NCBI RefSeq assembly: GCF_900316465.1
Contig: NZ_ONDD01000018.1
Span: forward strand, 1-64,000
Length of the DNA: 64,000 nt
From: an uncultured Fibrobacter sp.
GTDB taxonomy: Bacteria; Fibrobacterota; Fibrobacteria; Fibrobacterales; Fibrobacteraceae
Direction: 5' to 3'
This document shows, piece by piece, positions 1-7,893 of the stretch. Numbering within the stretch: the stretch's first letter is position 1; each line of letters starts with the position of its first letter. The translations under genes were made by a program, and so were the position numbers. The notes beneath the pieces are model-generated. The model searched no databases, was not told where the DNA came from, and saw only the letters and a program-made list of their open reading frames with translations.

Positions 1-1704
1 ATCGAGCCGTACCTCAGCGACCAGTGGTTCGTGAAGATGGACGTGCTCGCCGAAAACGCGATGAACGCCGTGAAGTCGGGCGAAATCAAGATTATCCCCG
101 AACGTTACGCCAACAAGTATCTGGACTGGCTCGCCGAAAAGCGCGACTGGTGCATCAGCCGTCAGCTCTGGTGGGGCCACCGCATTCCTATCTGGCACAC
201 GGACGCTAGCGAAGACGAACTGAAGGCCGCATTCGCGGGCCGCGACGACATCTACTTCTACAAGGCCGAAAACGGCGGCTACCTCGTGTGCAGCCAGGAA
301 GAAGACCTGAAGGAAGACGCCGTTCCGGGTCACGAACTCAAGCAGGAAGAAGACGTGCTTGACACGTGGTTCTCCAGTGGACTCTGGCCGCATTCGACCA
401 TGGGCTGGCCGGAAAATACCGACACGCTCAAGCGCTACTACCCCACCAGCGTGCTCGTGACGAGCCGCGACATCATTACGCTGTGGGTCGCCCGCATGGT
501 GCTCTTTAGCCAAGAGAACATGGGCACGGTCCCGTTCCACACGGTGTACATCCACCCGAAGATTCTGGACGGCAATGGCCAGACCATGAGCAAGTCCAAG
601 GGCAACGGCGTGGACCCGATGGATATCGAAGAGAAGTACGGTACCGACGCTCTGCGCTTTGTGATGGCAAGCCTTTGCACCGACAACCAGGACGTGCGCC
701 TGCCGGTGAAGAAGGAAAAGCAGCCGGATGGCCGCGAAATCAACACCAGCGAAAAGTTCGAAATCGGCCGTAACTTCAGCAACAAGCTGTGGAACGCCTG
801 CCGCTTCCTTTACCCGCAGCTCGAACAGGCCGGTGCGCTTGCCGCCGAACTTCCGATGGACAAGAACTTGTTCGCACTCGAAGATAAGTGGATTTTGAGC
901 CGCCTGCAGACGACCATCAAGGACGCCACCCGCATGCTCGAAGAATACCACTTCGCCGAACTCGCCGGGTTCCTGTACCGCTTCGTGTGGGACGACGTCT
1001 GCTCCAGCTACTTGGAAATCAAGAAGGCCGTGATCAACAGCGAAACGCTCACCGCCGAGAAGAAGAACGCTATGGCAATTCTCAGCTACGTGCTGAAGAA
1101 CGTGCTCGACTTGCTCCACCCGGTGATGCCGTTCATTACCGAAGAGCTCAACAGCATCCTGTTCCAGGGCAGCGAAATGGTGATCAGCCGCGCATGGCCC
1201 AAGGCCGACGAATCCCTCATCGACGCAAAGATCGAAGCCGCATTCGACCAGGCATTTGCCGTGGTGGAAAGCGTGCGTGGCGTGCGTGGCCGCTACAACG
1301 TGAGCCCCGCTACCAAGCTCAGCGCCGTGGTGAGCGTCGATGACGCCGCAACGGAAGCCAGCGTGAAGGACTGCATGGCAATCATCACCGAACTTTCGGG
1401 TCTCTCTGACCTGAGCGTCGCCGTGAAAGCCGCAAAGCCGAAGTTCAGTGCCAGCGCCGTGGTTCCCGGTGGCGAGCTCTACATCCCGCTCGAAGGAATC
1501 CTCGACCCGGCTGCAGAAATCGCCCGCCTCGAAAAGGAAATCGAGAAGGCCAAGGCATTCGCCGCTTCGATTGAACGCAAACTCTCGAACGAAAAGTTCG
1601 TGAGCGGTGCCCCCGAAGCCGTGGTGAACGCCGAACGCACCAAGCTCGCTACGCAGAGAGAAATTATTGCAAAGGATGAAGCAGCCCTTAAGGACTTGCA
1701 ATAA
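1..1704 (+). CDS. valS: Valine--tRNA ligase, C-terminal part (5' end outside window)
   Basis: Charges tRNA-Val with valine in the cytoplasm (class I aminoacyl-tRNA synthetase). The reading frame is open from base 1, so only the last 567 residues are present; the HIGH motif and most of the editing domain lie upstream. Visible are RDWCISRQLWWGHRIPIW, the TMSKSKGNG form of the KMSKS loop near bases 583-608, the DTWFSSGLWP segment, the anticodon-binding region and a C-terminal charged coiled-coil arm (about 1490-1700) typical of ValRS. The stop is TAA at 1702-1704. A diverged second copy of the last 14 codons lies 141 bases downstream in the same frame (see 1804-1845). Confidence 0.97.
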   Translation: MEPYLSDQWFVKMDVLAENAMNAVKSGEIKIIPERYANKYLDWLAEKRDWCISRQLWWGHRIPIWHTDASEDELKAAFAGRDDIYFYKAENGGYLVCSQEEDLKEDAVPGHELKQEEDVLDTWFSSGLWPHSTMGWPENTDTLKRYYPTSVLVTSRDIITLWVARMVLFSQENMGTVPFHTVYIHPKILDGNGQTMSKSKGNGVDPMDIEEKYGTDALRFVMASLCTDNQDVRLPVKKEKQPDGREINTSEKFEIGRNFSNKLWNACRFLYPQLEQAGALAAELPMDKNLFALEDKWILSRLQTTIKDATRMLEEYHFAELAGFLYRFVWDDVCSSYLEIKKAVINSETLTAEKKNAMAILSYVLKNVLDLLHPVMPFITEELNSILFQGSEMVISRAWPKADESLIDAKIEAAFDQAFAVVESVRGVRGRYNVSPATKLSAVVSVDDAATEASVKDCMAIITELSGLSDLSVAVKAAKPKFSASAVVPGGELYIPLEGILDPAAEIARLEKEIEKAKAFAASIERKLSNEKFVSGAPEAVVNAERTKLATQREIIAKDEAALKDLQ

Positions 1705-1803
1705 TTTCTCGACAGGACAAATGCATAGGGCGAGAGTCGCAGCCATGCTTGCATGGATATGACCGAGCCCAGCATTTGGTACTTGAGCGAAGCGAAAGTA
1801 CAC
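1705..1803. repeat. Insert-like intergenic segment between the valS stop and a second valS tail
   Basis: This 99-base stretch holds a perfect CCATGC-TT-GCATGG hairpin near 1743-1756 and a GTACTT...AAGTAC hairpin near 1779-1801. Its GCGAGAG and CGAGC words resemble the repeat pair at 34409-34621. It separates the real valS stop from the duplicated tail. I see no gene in it. Confidence 0.4.
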
Positions 1804-1845
1804 ATTATCGCCAAAAACGAAGCAGCTCTTAAAGAACTGAAGTAG
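1804..1845 (+). pseudogene. Displaced copy of the valS 3' end
   Basis: Translated in the valS frame this reads IIAKNEAALKELK then stop; the true end of valS at 1663-1704 reads IIAKDEAALKDLQ then stop. About 30 of 42 bases match, and many differences are synonymous. It is therefore a homologous but diverged tail, not a recent tandem copy. It has no start codon and is presumably not translated on its own. Confidence 0.75.
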
Positions 1846-1865
1846 TCGCAGCGACAATCCATTTT

Positions 1866-1898
1866 AAAAGAGGTGTTCCTAACGGAGCACCTCTTTTT
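1866..1898 (+). terminator. Rho-independent terminator after valS
   Basis: Stem GAGGTGTTC (1870-1878) pairs with GAGCACCTC (1885-1893) with one G-U pair and loop CTAACG. It is flanked by AAAA and a run of five T. Confidence 0.85.
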
Positions 1899-1988
1899 CG
1901 TTGACTAAAATCACTCGTTTTTGACGGCCTTGAAAACGGCTCTCCTTTTTTACTATTTTCTAGAGATGGATTAAAAGGAGAAAAGAGT

Positions 1989-2876
1989 ATGAATTTCACC
2001 AAAATTCTATTTGCAGGCGTATTTGCCGCTAGCATCGGAGTCACAACCTTACAGGCTGCAGAATGTAACGTCACCCACCATCAAGGCACAGGTGGCAGCA
2101 CTGATCCTTACCTAGGGTACCCGGCGACAGCGCTCTACCTTTTCGAAGACAGTTACCTAGACCTTTCCAAGATGAACTTGCGCGAGCCCGCGGTCAAGAA
2201 TGCTGCCAGCACCGATACAGCGTGGGTGTACAGGTCCGAACTAGATTCCACCATGATCGTGATTGTCACCGAAAAGGTGGTCAAGGTGGCTCGAGTGACC
2301 TACTCCGATGACGAGAATTCACGAGTAGATTCCCTTTTCACTGTGAAGCACAAAGACGTGTACAAAGACGAATTTCCGCGCCTGCAGAAGGCGGGAGTTT
2401 TCAAGGGTACCGCCGAACAGGCGGATTCCCTCGTGACGCACGTGTTTGAATTGTGCCAAAAATATTATAGCAAGGAATTTGGTTACACCGGCTGCGAATT
2501 CAACGGCCCCGAGAAAAGAAGAAGAAACGGAGGAGGGGATGTCGACATTGTCGATGTTCCGCTCGCATATGCGGCCGTTGCCGGCGAATTTACCATCCTT
2601 CTTGATACGCTGAACACATGCCCGGACTACAAGTTCCCTGCCGAGGATATTACGGCGATACAGATTTCAAGATTAAACCACGAAGCCAAATTCACGCGAG
2701 TTGGCTTTAACCGCTACCATATCGCAGATGTCGCGAGCAACGCTCCGTACAAGTCTTTCAGCTTAAATGGTCAACTGATAGAACGCGGCACCTTGAACAA
2801 CGGCATTTTTACAGCAAAAAAATTACCCGTCATCCTGATGTTGAATAACGGGCAAAGCGTTTACTTGAAGGATTAA
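1989..2876 (+). CDS. Secreted protein of unknown function
   Basis: 295 residues. A Sec signal peptide is visible (MNFTKILFAGVFAASIGVTTLQAAE, cleavage after AxA near residue 24), so the product is exported. The mature part has a few cysteines and mixed alpha/beta character; I do not recognise a family. The start is supported by AAAAGGAGAAAAGAGT just before ATG. It stands alone after the valS terminator and overlaps the convergent lipoprotein gene by 4 bases at the stop codons. Confidence 0.8.
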   Translation: MNFTKILFAGVFAASIGVTTLQAAECNVTHHQGTGGSTDPYLGYPATALYLFEDSYLDLSKMNLREPAVKNAASTDTAWVYRSELDSTMIVIVTEKVVKVARVTYSDDENSRVDSLFTVKHKDVYKDEFPRLQKAGVFKGTAEQADSLVTHVFELCQKYYSKEFGYTGCEFNGPEKRRRNGGGDVDIVDVPLAYAAVAGEFTILLDTLNTCPDYKFPAEDITAIQISRLNHEAKFTRVGFNRYHIADVASNAPYKSFSLNGQLIERGTLNNGIFTAKKLPVILMLNNGQSVYLKD

Positions 2877-3421
2877 CGTTTTTTCTGGTATTCTTCGTAT
2901 TCGCCGTCTTCCCACTCGCGCTTGTATTGTTCGCAATCTTCTTCGAACTCCGTCGCGTGCATCATAAGTTCATTTATGGGCGCGCCTTGGAAAGATATTA
3001 CAAAGTAAGAGACTCCGTTTTCGCAGTGTGTTTCAGTGAAATTCCTTTTCCTTGATTTTTCTTCGATACCCTGTTCGAATTCAAGGCACATGGCCGTTTT
3101 ATTATACGAATTCAAATTGTAATAGGACTGTTCATAATATTGCGTGCCATTGCCGGTTTCATCAAAAGTAATTCTTTCTACATGTCCCTTATAGTTCGGG
3201 ATATTCAACTTGATCTGTCCCCAGATTTTACCATCTTCATCGGTTCCACTAGTTGCATAGCAATAAAATTCCGGATCGCCATTTTGCGGGAAACTACCCT
3301 TTGCGGAAGGTTTTCCACCGTTAGACGGATCAGAATCGGACGCACCGGATGAAGAATCGCCGCAGGCCGTAAAGGCAAGCGCAAGCACTAAGGAACTGAT
3401 GGCAAAAAGGGCTTTTTTCAT
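2873..3421 (-). CDS. Small lipoprotein of unknown function
   Basis: 182 residues. The N-terminus has a lipoprotein signal peptide with lipobox LAFTAC and Cys near residue 20, followed by GDSSSGASDSDPSNGG, the Ser/Gly/Asp-rich tether typical of Fibrobacter lipoproteins (compare 26106-27059). It is probably membrane-anchored outside the cytoplasm. GAGG precedes the ATG. The C-terminus is strongly acidic (EDGEYEEYQKKR). No domain recognised. Convergent with, and overlapping by 4 bases, the upstream secreted-protein gene. Confidence 0.8.
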   Translation of the reverse strand: MKKALFAISSLVLALAFTACGDSSSGASDSDPSNGGKPSAKGSFPQNGDPEFYCYATSGTDEDGKIWGQIKLNIPNYKGHVERITFDETGNGTQYYEQSYYNLNSYNKTAMCLEFEQGIEEKSRKRNFTETHCENGVSYFVISFQGAPINELMMHATEFEEDCEQYKREWEDGEYEEYQKKR

Positions 3422-3438
3422 ATTTTTCCTCTATTACA

Positions 3439-4083
3439 TTACAAGCTTACAAACTTTCGCATGCTCGTGAAAGTCGCCGCAATGCTCAGCAAGACCGACA
3501 CGACAAGCGTTACGACAGGCACGAACAGCCCGCTCAAGAAAGCCTCGTGACCGAGCTGCACCAACAGCAATAGCGGCACGATAAGAAACAAAGTCAGATG
3601 AGTCGCAGCCCGGACCGTCTTAACGCGGAGCGAAACGACAAGCGAAAATGAGGTCGTGAGAAGCACCGCCGAAAGCGCCCCGAGAACAGATGCCACCGCA
3701 GACATCGTCGAAATTTCAGGATGCGACACCCAGTAACCGAACTGTGCGAGCAACGCAAACACCACCGGGAACGGAAGAATCGCCAGAAGCTTGCCCCAGA
3801 AGAGTTTTGCAGGAGCAATCGGCGCTAGTTGCAGGAGTTCTAGGGAATTACGTTCGCGTTCGCCCGCAAAAGTATCGCCAGCAAGGGGCGAGCCCATGGG
3901 CGCCATGAGGCAACCGAGCAAGAGCATCATGTAGCCCTGCATGCCCTCCATAATCTGGCCACCGTAACGCGACACGGCTATGCCCTGGCTAGCCGCCAAA
4001 ATCACGGGCGGGATAACGAAGGGGATCCAGAATTTCGGGTCCCTGAAAATCAGGCGAAGTTCGTGCTTGAATACGTGAAGCAT
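3439..4083 (-). CDS. ABC-2 type transporter permease subunit (orphan)
   Basis: 214 residues with about six hydrophobic segments. The opening MLHVFKHELRLIFRDPKFW is characteristic of ABC-2 permeases, and the central AGDTFAGERERNSLELLQL is the conserved cytoplasmic segment of the NatB/YhaP-like group. It should form the membrane half of an exporter, but no ATP-binding subunit is adjacent, so its partner must be encoded elsewhere or the locus is a remnant. Substrate unknown. There is no Shine-Dalgarno sequence; TACATT lies 6 bases before the ATG (leaderless type). Confidence 0.75.
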   Translation of the reverse strand: MLHVFKHELRLIFRDPKFWIPFVIPPVILAASQGIAVSRYGGQIMEGMQGYMMLLLGCLMAPMGSPLAGDTFAGERERNSLELLQLAPIAPAKLFWGKLLAILPFPVVFALLAQFGYWVSHPEISTMSAVASVLGALSAVLLTTSFSLVVSLRVKTVRAATHLTLFLIVPLLLLVQLGHEAFLSGLFVPVVTLVVSVLLSIAATFTSMRKFVSL

Positions 4084-4089
4084 AAGCCC

Positions 4090-4095
4090 AATGTA
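4090..4095 (-). promoter_or_regulatory. -10 element, leaderless promoter of the ABC-2 permease
   Basis: On the minus strand TACATT is followed by GGGCTT and then ATG (4083). The 6-base spacing puts transcription start at or beside the start codon. Confidence 0.5.
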
Positions 4096-4155
4096 GCAAA
4101 TAATTCCAAGGTCGCGATTTTCTATATTTGGGCTGCCTTAAACCAAGGAGACTTT

Positions 4156-4347
4156 ATGGCCGCTCAAGGTGAACACAACAAATGGATTGCCCTAGCCCTT
4201 TGCATTTTGCTCGGCTACCTAGGACTGCACCGTTTTTACGAAGGTAAAATCTGGACCGGAATCCTTTGGCTTTGCACCGGCGGCCTCTGCGGTGTGGGCA
4301 TCGTTGTCGACGCGATTCTTATCGTGATGAAACCCGAGCATTATTAA
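4156..4347 (+). CDS. TM2 domain membrane protein
   Basis: 63 residues. After a short polar N-terminus come two transmembrane helices joined by a short turn, with the TM2 signature GLHRFYEGKIWTGILW...GGLCGVGIVVDAI. TM2 proteins are small inner-membrane proteins of poorly defined function. The start at 4156 is chosen over an upstream in-frame codon because CAAGGAGACTTT precedes it and the family begins here; a TATATT -10-like hexamer lies at 4123-4128. Eight bases separate it from rdgB, so the two may be cotranscribed. Confidence 0.85.
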   Translation: MAAQGEHNKWIALALCILLGYLGLHRFYEGKIWTGILWLCTGGLCGVGIVVDAILIVMKPEHY

Positions 4348-4355
4348 TCTAGACT

Positions 4356-4985
4356 ATGAAACACTTATTCGTTATCGCTACAGGCAATCCCGGAAAAATC
4401 AGGGACTTCGCCCACATTCTCGGAACCGAGAACAAGGAATTCAAGACGCTCAAGGACATCGGCTTTACAGACGACATTGTTGAAGACGGCGATTCATTCG
4501 AAGCAAACGCCATCATCAAGTCTAGTACAGTGGCCAAATGGCTTTGCGAAAAGCACATTGAAGCAAGCGTGCTTGCCGACGATTCTGGCCTTGAAGTGTT
4601 CGCTTTGAACGGCGAGCCCGGCATTTACAGCGCCCGCTACTGCGGCTACCATGGCAACGACCAGGCAAACAACGACAAGCTCATGCAAAAACTCGAGGGC
4701 GTCAAGGACCGCAGCGCCCGCTACTTCTGCGCACTCTCTTACCAGAAAGTCGCCGAAGTCGACGGCAAGTGGACCGTGACCGAGCCGAAGATTTATGAAG
4801 GCGAGTGCCGCGGACAAATCAACTTCGCGCCCGTAGGCGACATGGGATTCGGCTACGACCCGCTATTTGTGCCCGACGGATTCGACCGCACCTTCGCTCA
4901 AATGGAGCTTGCGGAAAAGAAAGGCATCAGCCACCGCGGCAACGCCATTCGAGCGATGAAAGCGGATTTAGAAGCCAAGGGCTAG
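4356..4985 (+). CDS. rdgB: XTP/dITP (non-canonical purine NTP) pyrophosphatase
   Basis: 209 residues, slightly longer than the usual 195-200. It hydrolyses XTP, dITP and related deaminated nucleotides to monophosphates, keeping them out of DNA and RNA. Family motifs appear in order: ATGNPGKIRDF at the N-terminus, EDGDSFEANAIIKS, LADDSGLEVFALNGEPGIYSARY (metal-binding acidic residues), FGYDPLF and the C-terminal SHRGNAIRAM. It follows the TM2 gene by 8 bases without a clear ribosome site of its own. A strong hairpin terminator follows at 5032-5059. Confidence 0.95.
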   Translation: MKHLFVIATGNPGKIRDFAHILGTENKEFKTLKDIGFTDDIVEDGDSFEANAIIKSSTVAKWLCEKHIEASVLADDSGLEVFALNGEPGIYSARYCGYHGNDQANNDKLMQKLEGVKDRSARYFCALSYQKVAEVDGKWTVTEPKIYEGECRGQINFAPVGDMGFGYDPLFVPDGFDRTFAQMELAEKKGISHRGNAIRAMKADLEAKG

Positions 4986-4999
4986 AAATAAAAAAGCCG

Positions 5000-5019
5000 A
5001 TGCTGACCTGCGTCAGCAT
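5000..5019. repeat. Intergenic hairpin
   Basis: Perfect ATGCTGAC/GTCAGCAT stem with loop CTGC, followed by GACTTC. It lies between convergent genes just before the terminator. The style (stem ending in ATGAC) resembles the hairpin at 28649-28670, suggesting a small intergenic repeat family. Confidence 0.5.
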
Positions 5020-5031
5020 GACTTCAAAAAC

Positions 5032-5059
5032 AAAAAAGTCCCCGAACGGGGACTTTTTT
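5032..5059. terminator. Bidirectional terminator between rdgB and the DUF3078-like gene
   Basis: GTCCCC (5038-5043), loop GAAC, GGGGAC (5048-5053), flanked by six A and six T, so it can act in both directions. Confidence 0.9.
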
Positions 5060-5084
5060 CATGCAATAAAGCCGAGCGGTCTCA

Positions 5085-5957
5085 TTAGAACCAGCGCCAG
5101 GTCAGGCCGAAGAGCACCATGCTCTTGTACTGCGTGTCTTCGTCGAGATCCCAGTCGTAGGCCATGTCAAAGCCAACCTGGAGTTCAACGAGCGGAGCAA
5201 TCATCACAGAGAGCAAGTTTTCCCAAAGGCCGTCGATCTTTTCGACACCTTCGAAGTTGCAGAAGGCCCACAGACGGGTCTTGAAGCTCACGATGTCAGA
5301 GAAGGCATACTTGGCTTCGGTGATAGATTCGAGACCGGGTTCGTCACGGAACTTTTCGAACTTTTCGGTATCCGGATCGTCAGCGTAACCGTAACCGTTA
5401 GAAATGGTCATGCGGTTAGCAAAACCGAGACGCTGAGAGAAGTTGTCGTTCGGAATGTAAGCAAGACCGGCGAGCTGAGTTTCGTATGCCGGATCCATGA
5501 AGCTGGAAATTGCCTTCTTGACTTCGTTGCCATCTTCGTCTTCGCTATATTCGTAGCCAGCCATGAACTGAGTTTCAAAGCGGTTACCGATATAGGGTTT
5601 CAGGACTTCGGTCATGTTGAAGTCGAGCATAGATTCCCAGAAGAGACGGTCGTTGGACTTGCGCTTACCCACGCCCTTAGTCCATGTCTGACCGAGGTCG
5701 ATGTCGATGAGGTTACGCCAGTTAGCAACCTTCCACTTACCCTGCACGTCGGCATCGTAGGTCACGAGCCAAGTGTAGTTGGAGGTACCGTCCTTCTGCC
5801 AGTTGCTGAAGTTGTACCAGTTATAACGAACAGCTGCGACAACGTCGGCAGTCCAGTTTTCGGGGAGAGCCCCTTCGAACATGCCACCTTCAGCCATTGC
5901 AGGAGCGGCGAAAGCGCAAGCAAATGCGCAAGCCTTGATAAGTGATTTCATCTTCAT
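5085..5957 (-). CDS. DUF3078-like outer-membrane protein
   Basis: 290 residues with signal peptide MKMKSLIKACAFACAFAAPAMAEGG. The mature part consists of amphipathic beta strands rich in Trp/Tyr/Phe, including YNWYNFSNWQKDGTSNYTW, which resembles DUF3078 proteins of Bacteroidetes, and it ends in FGLTWRWF, an aromatic C-terminus usual for outer-membrane barrels. Function unknown; probably a barrel of the outer membrane. AAGGAATCAAT precedes the ATG. It is divergent from the 6072 gene and shares its terminator with rdgB. Confidence 0.65.
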   Translation of the reverse strand: MKMKSLIKACAFACAFAAPAMAEGGMFEGALPENWTADVVAAVRYNWYNFSNWQKDGTSNYTWLVTYDADVQGKWKVANWRNLIDIDLGQTWTKGVGKRKSNDRLFWESMLDFNMTEVLKPYIGNRFETQFMAGYEYSEDEDGNEVKKAISSFMDPAYETQLAGLAYIPNDNFSQRLGFANRMTISNGYGYADDPDTEKFEKFRDEPGLESITEAKYAFSDIVSFKTRLWAFCNFEGVEKIDGLWENLLSVMIAPLVELQVGFDMAYDWDLDEDTQYKSMVLFGLTWRWF

Positions 5958-6059
5958 ATTGATTCCTTTTTTGTGGCCCGTGCTACGGCGAGCCGAGTTT
6001 TATGCAAAACAATATAGGAATAAAAACAGATTTTTGCGAGTATAATCGTATGTTTTGTC

Positions 6060-6065
6060 TATATT
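6060..6065 (+). promoter_or_regulatory. -10 element, leaderless promoter of the 6072 gene
   Basis: TATATT, then TGGACT, then ATG at 6072. No ribosome-binding sequence lies between. Confidence 0.55.
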
Positions 6066-6071
6066 TGGACT

Positions 6072-6575
6072 ATGTTTCGTGCTTTTTTTAGATCCCTGCT
6101 TTTTGTAGTCCTTTTTGCCTCTGTTTTTAGTTTCGCCGGAGACTGGCGCTTTAGTGCCGGTGCAGGCATACGCAACCAGACTCCAGTTGTGCTGATTGGA
6201 GGCGTCGGCTACAACAACTTGATGGTCTACCTGCAGGGAATGGGCATGAGCAAAGGCGAGAACCACTTTTGGTGCGGCTACCGCGGCAGCCTGCTCTGGA
6301 CCTTCTTTAAAGAGTTCCCGTTCCACTTTGACACAGGCCTTGGCCTCGGCTACGAATACGCCGAAGCCCCGAACAAAATGCACCAGGCGATCAACAAAGC
6401 TAACGAAGGCAAGTACACATTCCCCCACAACTATAAAGAAACTGCCGATCTTTCGCTTGAACTTTGGACTCACCTTTACGGCATCTATACACAAATCAGC
6501 GTCCCTATCAATCGCTACCGCGAACACGATGTAAAAAAGCTCCTCTGGGGAGCCGGATACATGTTTGAATTCTAG
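6072..6575 (+). CDS. Small outer-membrane-type protein of unknown function
   Basis: 167 residues. Signal peptide MFRAFFRSLLFVVLFASVFSFAGD, then alternating strands (WRFSAGAGIRN, GLGLGYEYAE, LWTHLYGIYTQISVPI) and a C-terminus GAGYMFEF ending in Phe, as in small outer-membrane beta-barrels. No specific family recognised. The start codon is preceded by a TATATT-6-ATG leaderless-type promoter. A terminator follows at 6615-6645. Confidence 0.7.
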   Translation: MFRAFFRSLLFVVLFASVFSFAGDWRFSAGAGIRNQTPVVLIGGVGYNNLMVYLQGMGMSKGENHFWCGYRGSLLWTFFKEFPFHFDTGLGLGYEYAEAPNKMHQAINKANEGKYTFPHNYKETADLSLELWTHLYGIYTQISVPINRYREHDVKKLLWGAGYMFEF

Positions 6576-6614
6576 AAACGAACGCTATTGTAATCACAGC
6601 GTATTACATTTAAA

Positions 6615-6645
6615 ATCACCCCGGATAAAACCGGGGATTTTTTAT
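6615..6645 (+). terminator. Rho-independent terminator
   Basis: CCCCGG (6619-6624), loop ATAAAA, CCGGGG (6631-6636), followed by ATTTTTTATT. Confidence 0.9.
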
Positions 6646-6860
6646 TAAAAAACTCTTGATAAATTCGGAAAAATAATTTTTACATACAAATGACATTTTT
6701 CCAAACAACGTAATACGTGGTTAAAACACACATAATCACGACGACAACTTTGTTCGAAATATTACTTACAAATACGTTATTTTTATAATATGACAAAGCG
6801 CAAAAATTATTTATAAATTACAAAAAGCCTATTTTAAACCAGTCTAAAAAGGAGACTTAT
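6646..6860. other. AT-rich upstream region of the DUF2589 cluster
   Basis: About 215 bases that are clearly more AT-rich than the surroundings, with no gene seen. It ends with TATTTT (6830-6835), a plausible -10 hexamer, and a strong AAAAAGGAGACTTAT ribosome site before the ATG at 6861. The long AT-rich leader suggests regulated transcription of the cluster. Confidence 0.4.
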
Positions 6861-7823
6861 ATGGCAATAGATACAACAGCAGGAACCGTCGCACAGAACA
6901 TGTTGAACGGTATTGATTACAGTGCCCTTATTGGTGGACCGTTGCAGGCCGCGATTTCCGCACAGGCAATGGCAGCAAAGTCCTCTTGGGAATTTATTCA
7001 GCAAGTCGGCTTGAACACCACTTCTGACGGTCACAAGGAAGCTGTCAACGTGACGTTCACCTACCAGAAAGACGGTAATCTCACCACCATGATTGTTCCT
7101 ATCCTGACGATCGTTCCGATTCCCATGATTGTGATTGATGACATCAGCATCGATTTCAAGGCATCCATCAACGCCTCTTCTTCGTCTTGCACCGAAAATT
7201 CGGAATCCACAGCACTCGATGTCGGTGGCGAAGCCAAGGCAAAGCTTGGTTGGGGTCCGTTCAGCCTTTCCATTACCGCTAGGGCTAACTACTCCAGCAA
7301 AAAGGATTCCAAGGCAACGTCTGAATCCCGCTACTCTGTAGAATACACGCAGGATGTTCATGTTCACGCAAAGCAGGCTGACGTTCCGGCCGGTCTTGCT
7401 ACGGTTCTGAACATTCTCACCATGTCTGCTATGGGTGACGCCGGTGTTGACGGTAAGATTGATGTCGAAAAGAGCGAAATCACTCCGACTCCGGGCGATG
7501 AACAGTCCTGCAACATTTCGATTACGAATGCTAGCGGCCTACTCGCCAAGGGTGCAAAGATCAAGATTAAGCCTGTTGCCGCAGAAGGCTCCGGTTTCCA
7601 GAATCTTAAAGTCACCTATGATCACATCAAGAAGGCTGTCGAACCCGATACAGAAATTGAACTTCCCAAGGGCAATACGACTCTGTACTTCTCCATTGAT
7701 GAAAACAAGCCTCTGCCGCCGATGACCCTGGAACTCACCGCCACGGTCAACAGCAAACAGACTCTCACGGGAGAAATCCTCATCAACGAAGTCAAGGCCA
7801 TCGAAAACAAGCCCCAAGCCTAA
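6861..7823 (+). CDS. DUF2589 family protein, first copy
   Basis: 320 residues, no signal peptide, so probably cytoplasmic. The N-terminus (residues 22-50: LIGGPLQAAISAQAMAAKSS then WEFIQQVG) and the TIVPIPMIVIDDISIDFKA block (83-101) match DUF2589 (Pfam PF11655). A second conserved block, QDVHVHAKQADVPAGL, lies at 164-179. The C-terminal 110 residues look like an all-beta, Ig-like domain. Function unknown. It is the first of four same-strand genes and has the best ribosome site (AAAAAGGAG). The homologue at 8634 keeps the same order of blocks. Confidence 0.8.
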   Translation: MAIDTTAGTVAQNMLNGIDYSALIGGPLQAAISAQAMAAKSSWEFIQQVGLNTTSDGHKEAVNVTFTYQKDGNLTTMIVPILTIVPIPMIVIDDISIDFKASINASSSSCTENSESTALDVGGEAKAKLGWGPFSLSITARANYSSKKDSKATSESRYSVEYTQDVHVHAKQADVPAGLATVLNILTMSAMGDAGVDGKIDVEKSEITPTPGDEQSCNISITNASGLLAKGAKIKIKPVAAEGSGFQNLKVTYDHIKKAVEPDTEIELPKGNTTLYFSIDENKPLPPMTLELTATVNSKQTLTGEILINEVKAIENKPQA

Positions 7824-7847
7824 CGCTAACCTAACTTCATAAACATT

Positions 7848-7877
7848 TCCCGGACTGGAGTAAAATCCAGTCCGGGA
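7848..7877 (+). promoter_or_regulatory. Perfect 12-bp hairpin between the first two cluster genes
   Basis: TCCCGGACTGGA (7848-7859), loop GTAAAA, TCCAGTCCGGGA (7866-7877). No T run follows, so it is not a classical terminator. The only purine-rich GGGAG before the next gene lies in the 3' arm, 15 bases from its ATG. The hairpin may protect the upstream mRNA end or limit translation of the second gene. Confidence 0.6.
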
Positions 7878-7893
7878 GCATCTAAAAAAAACT

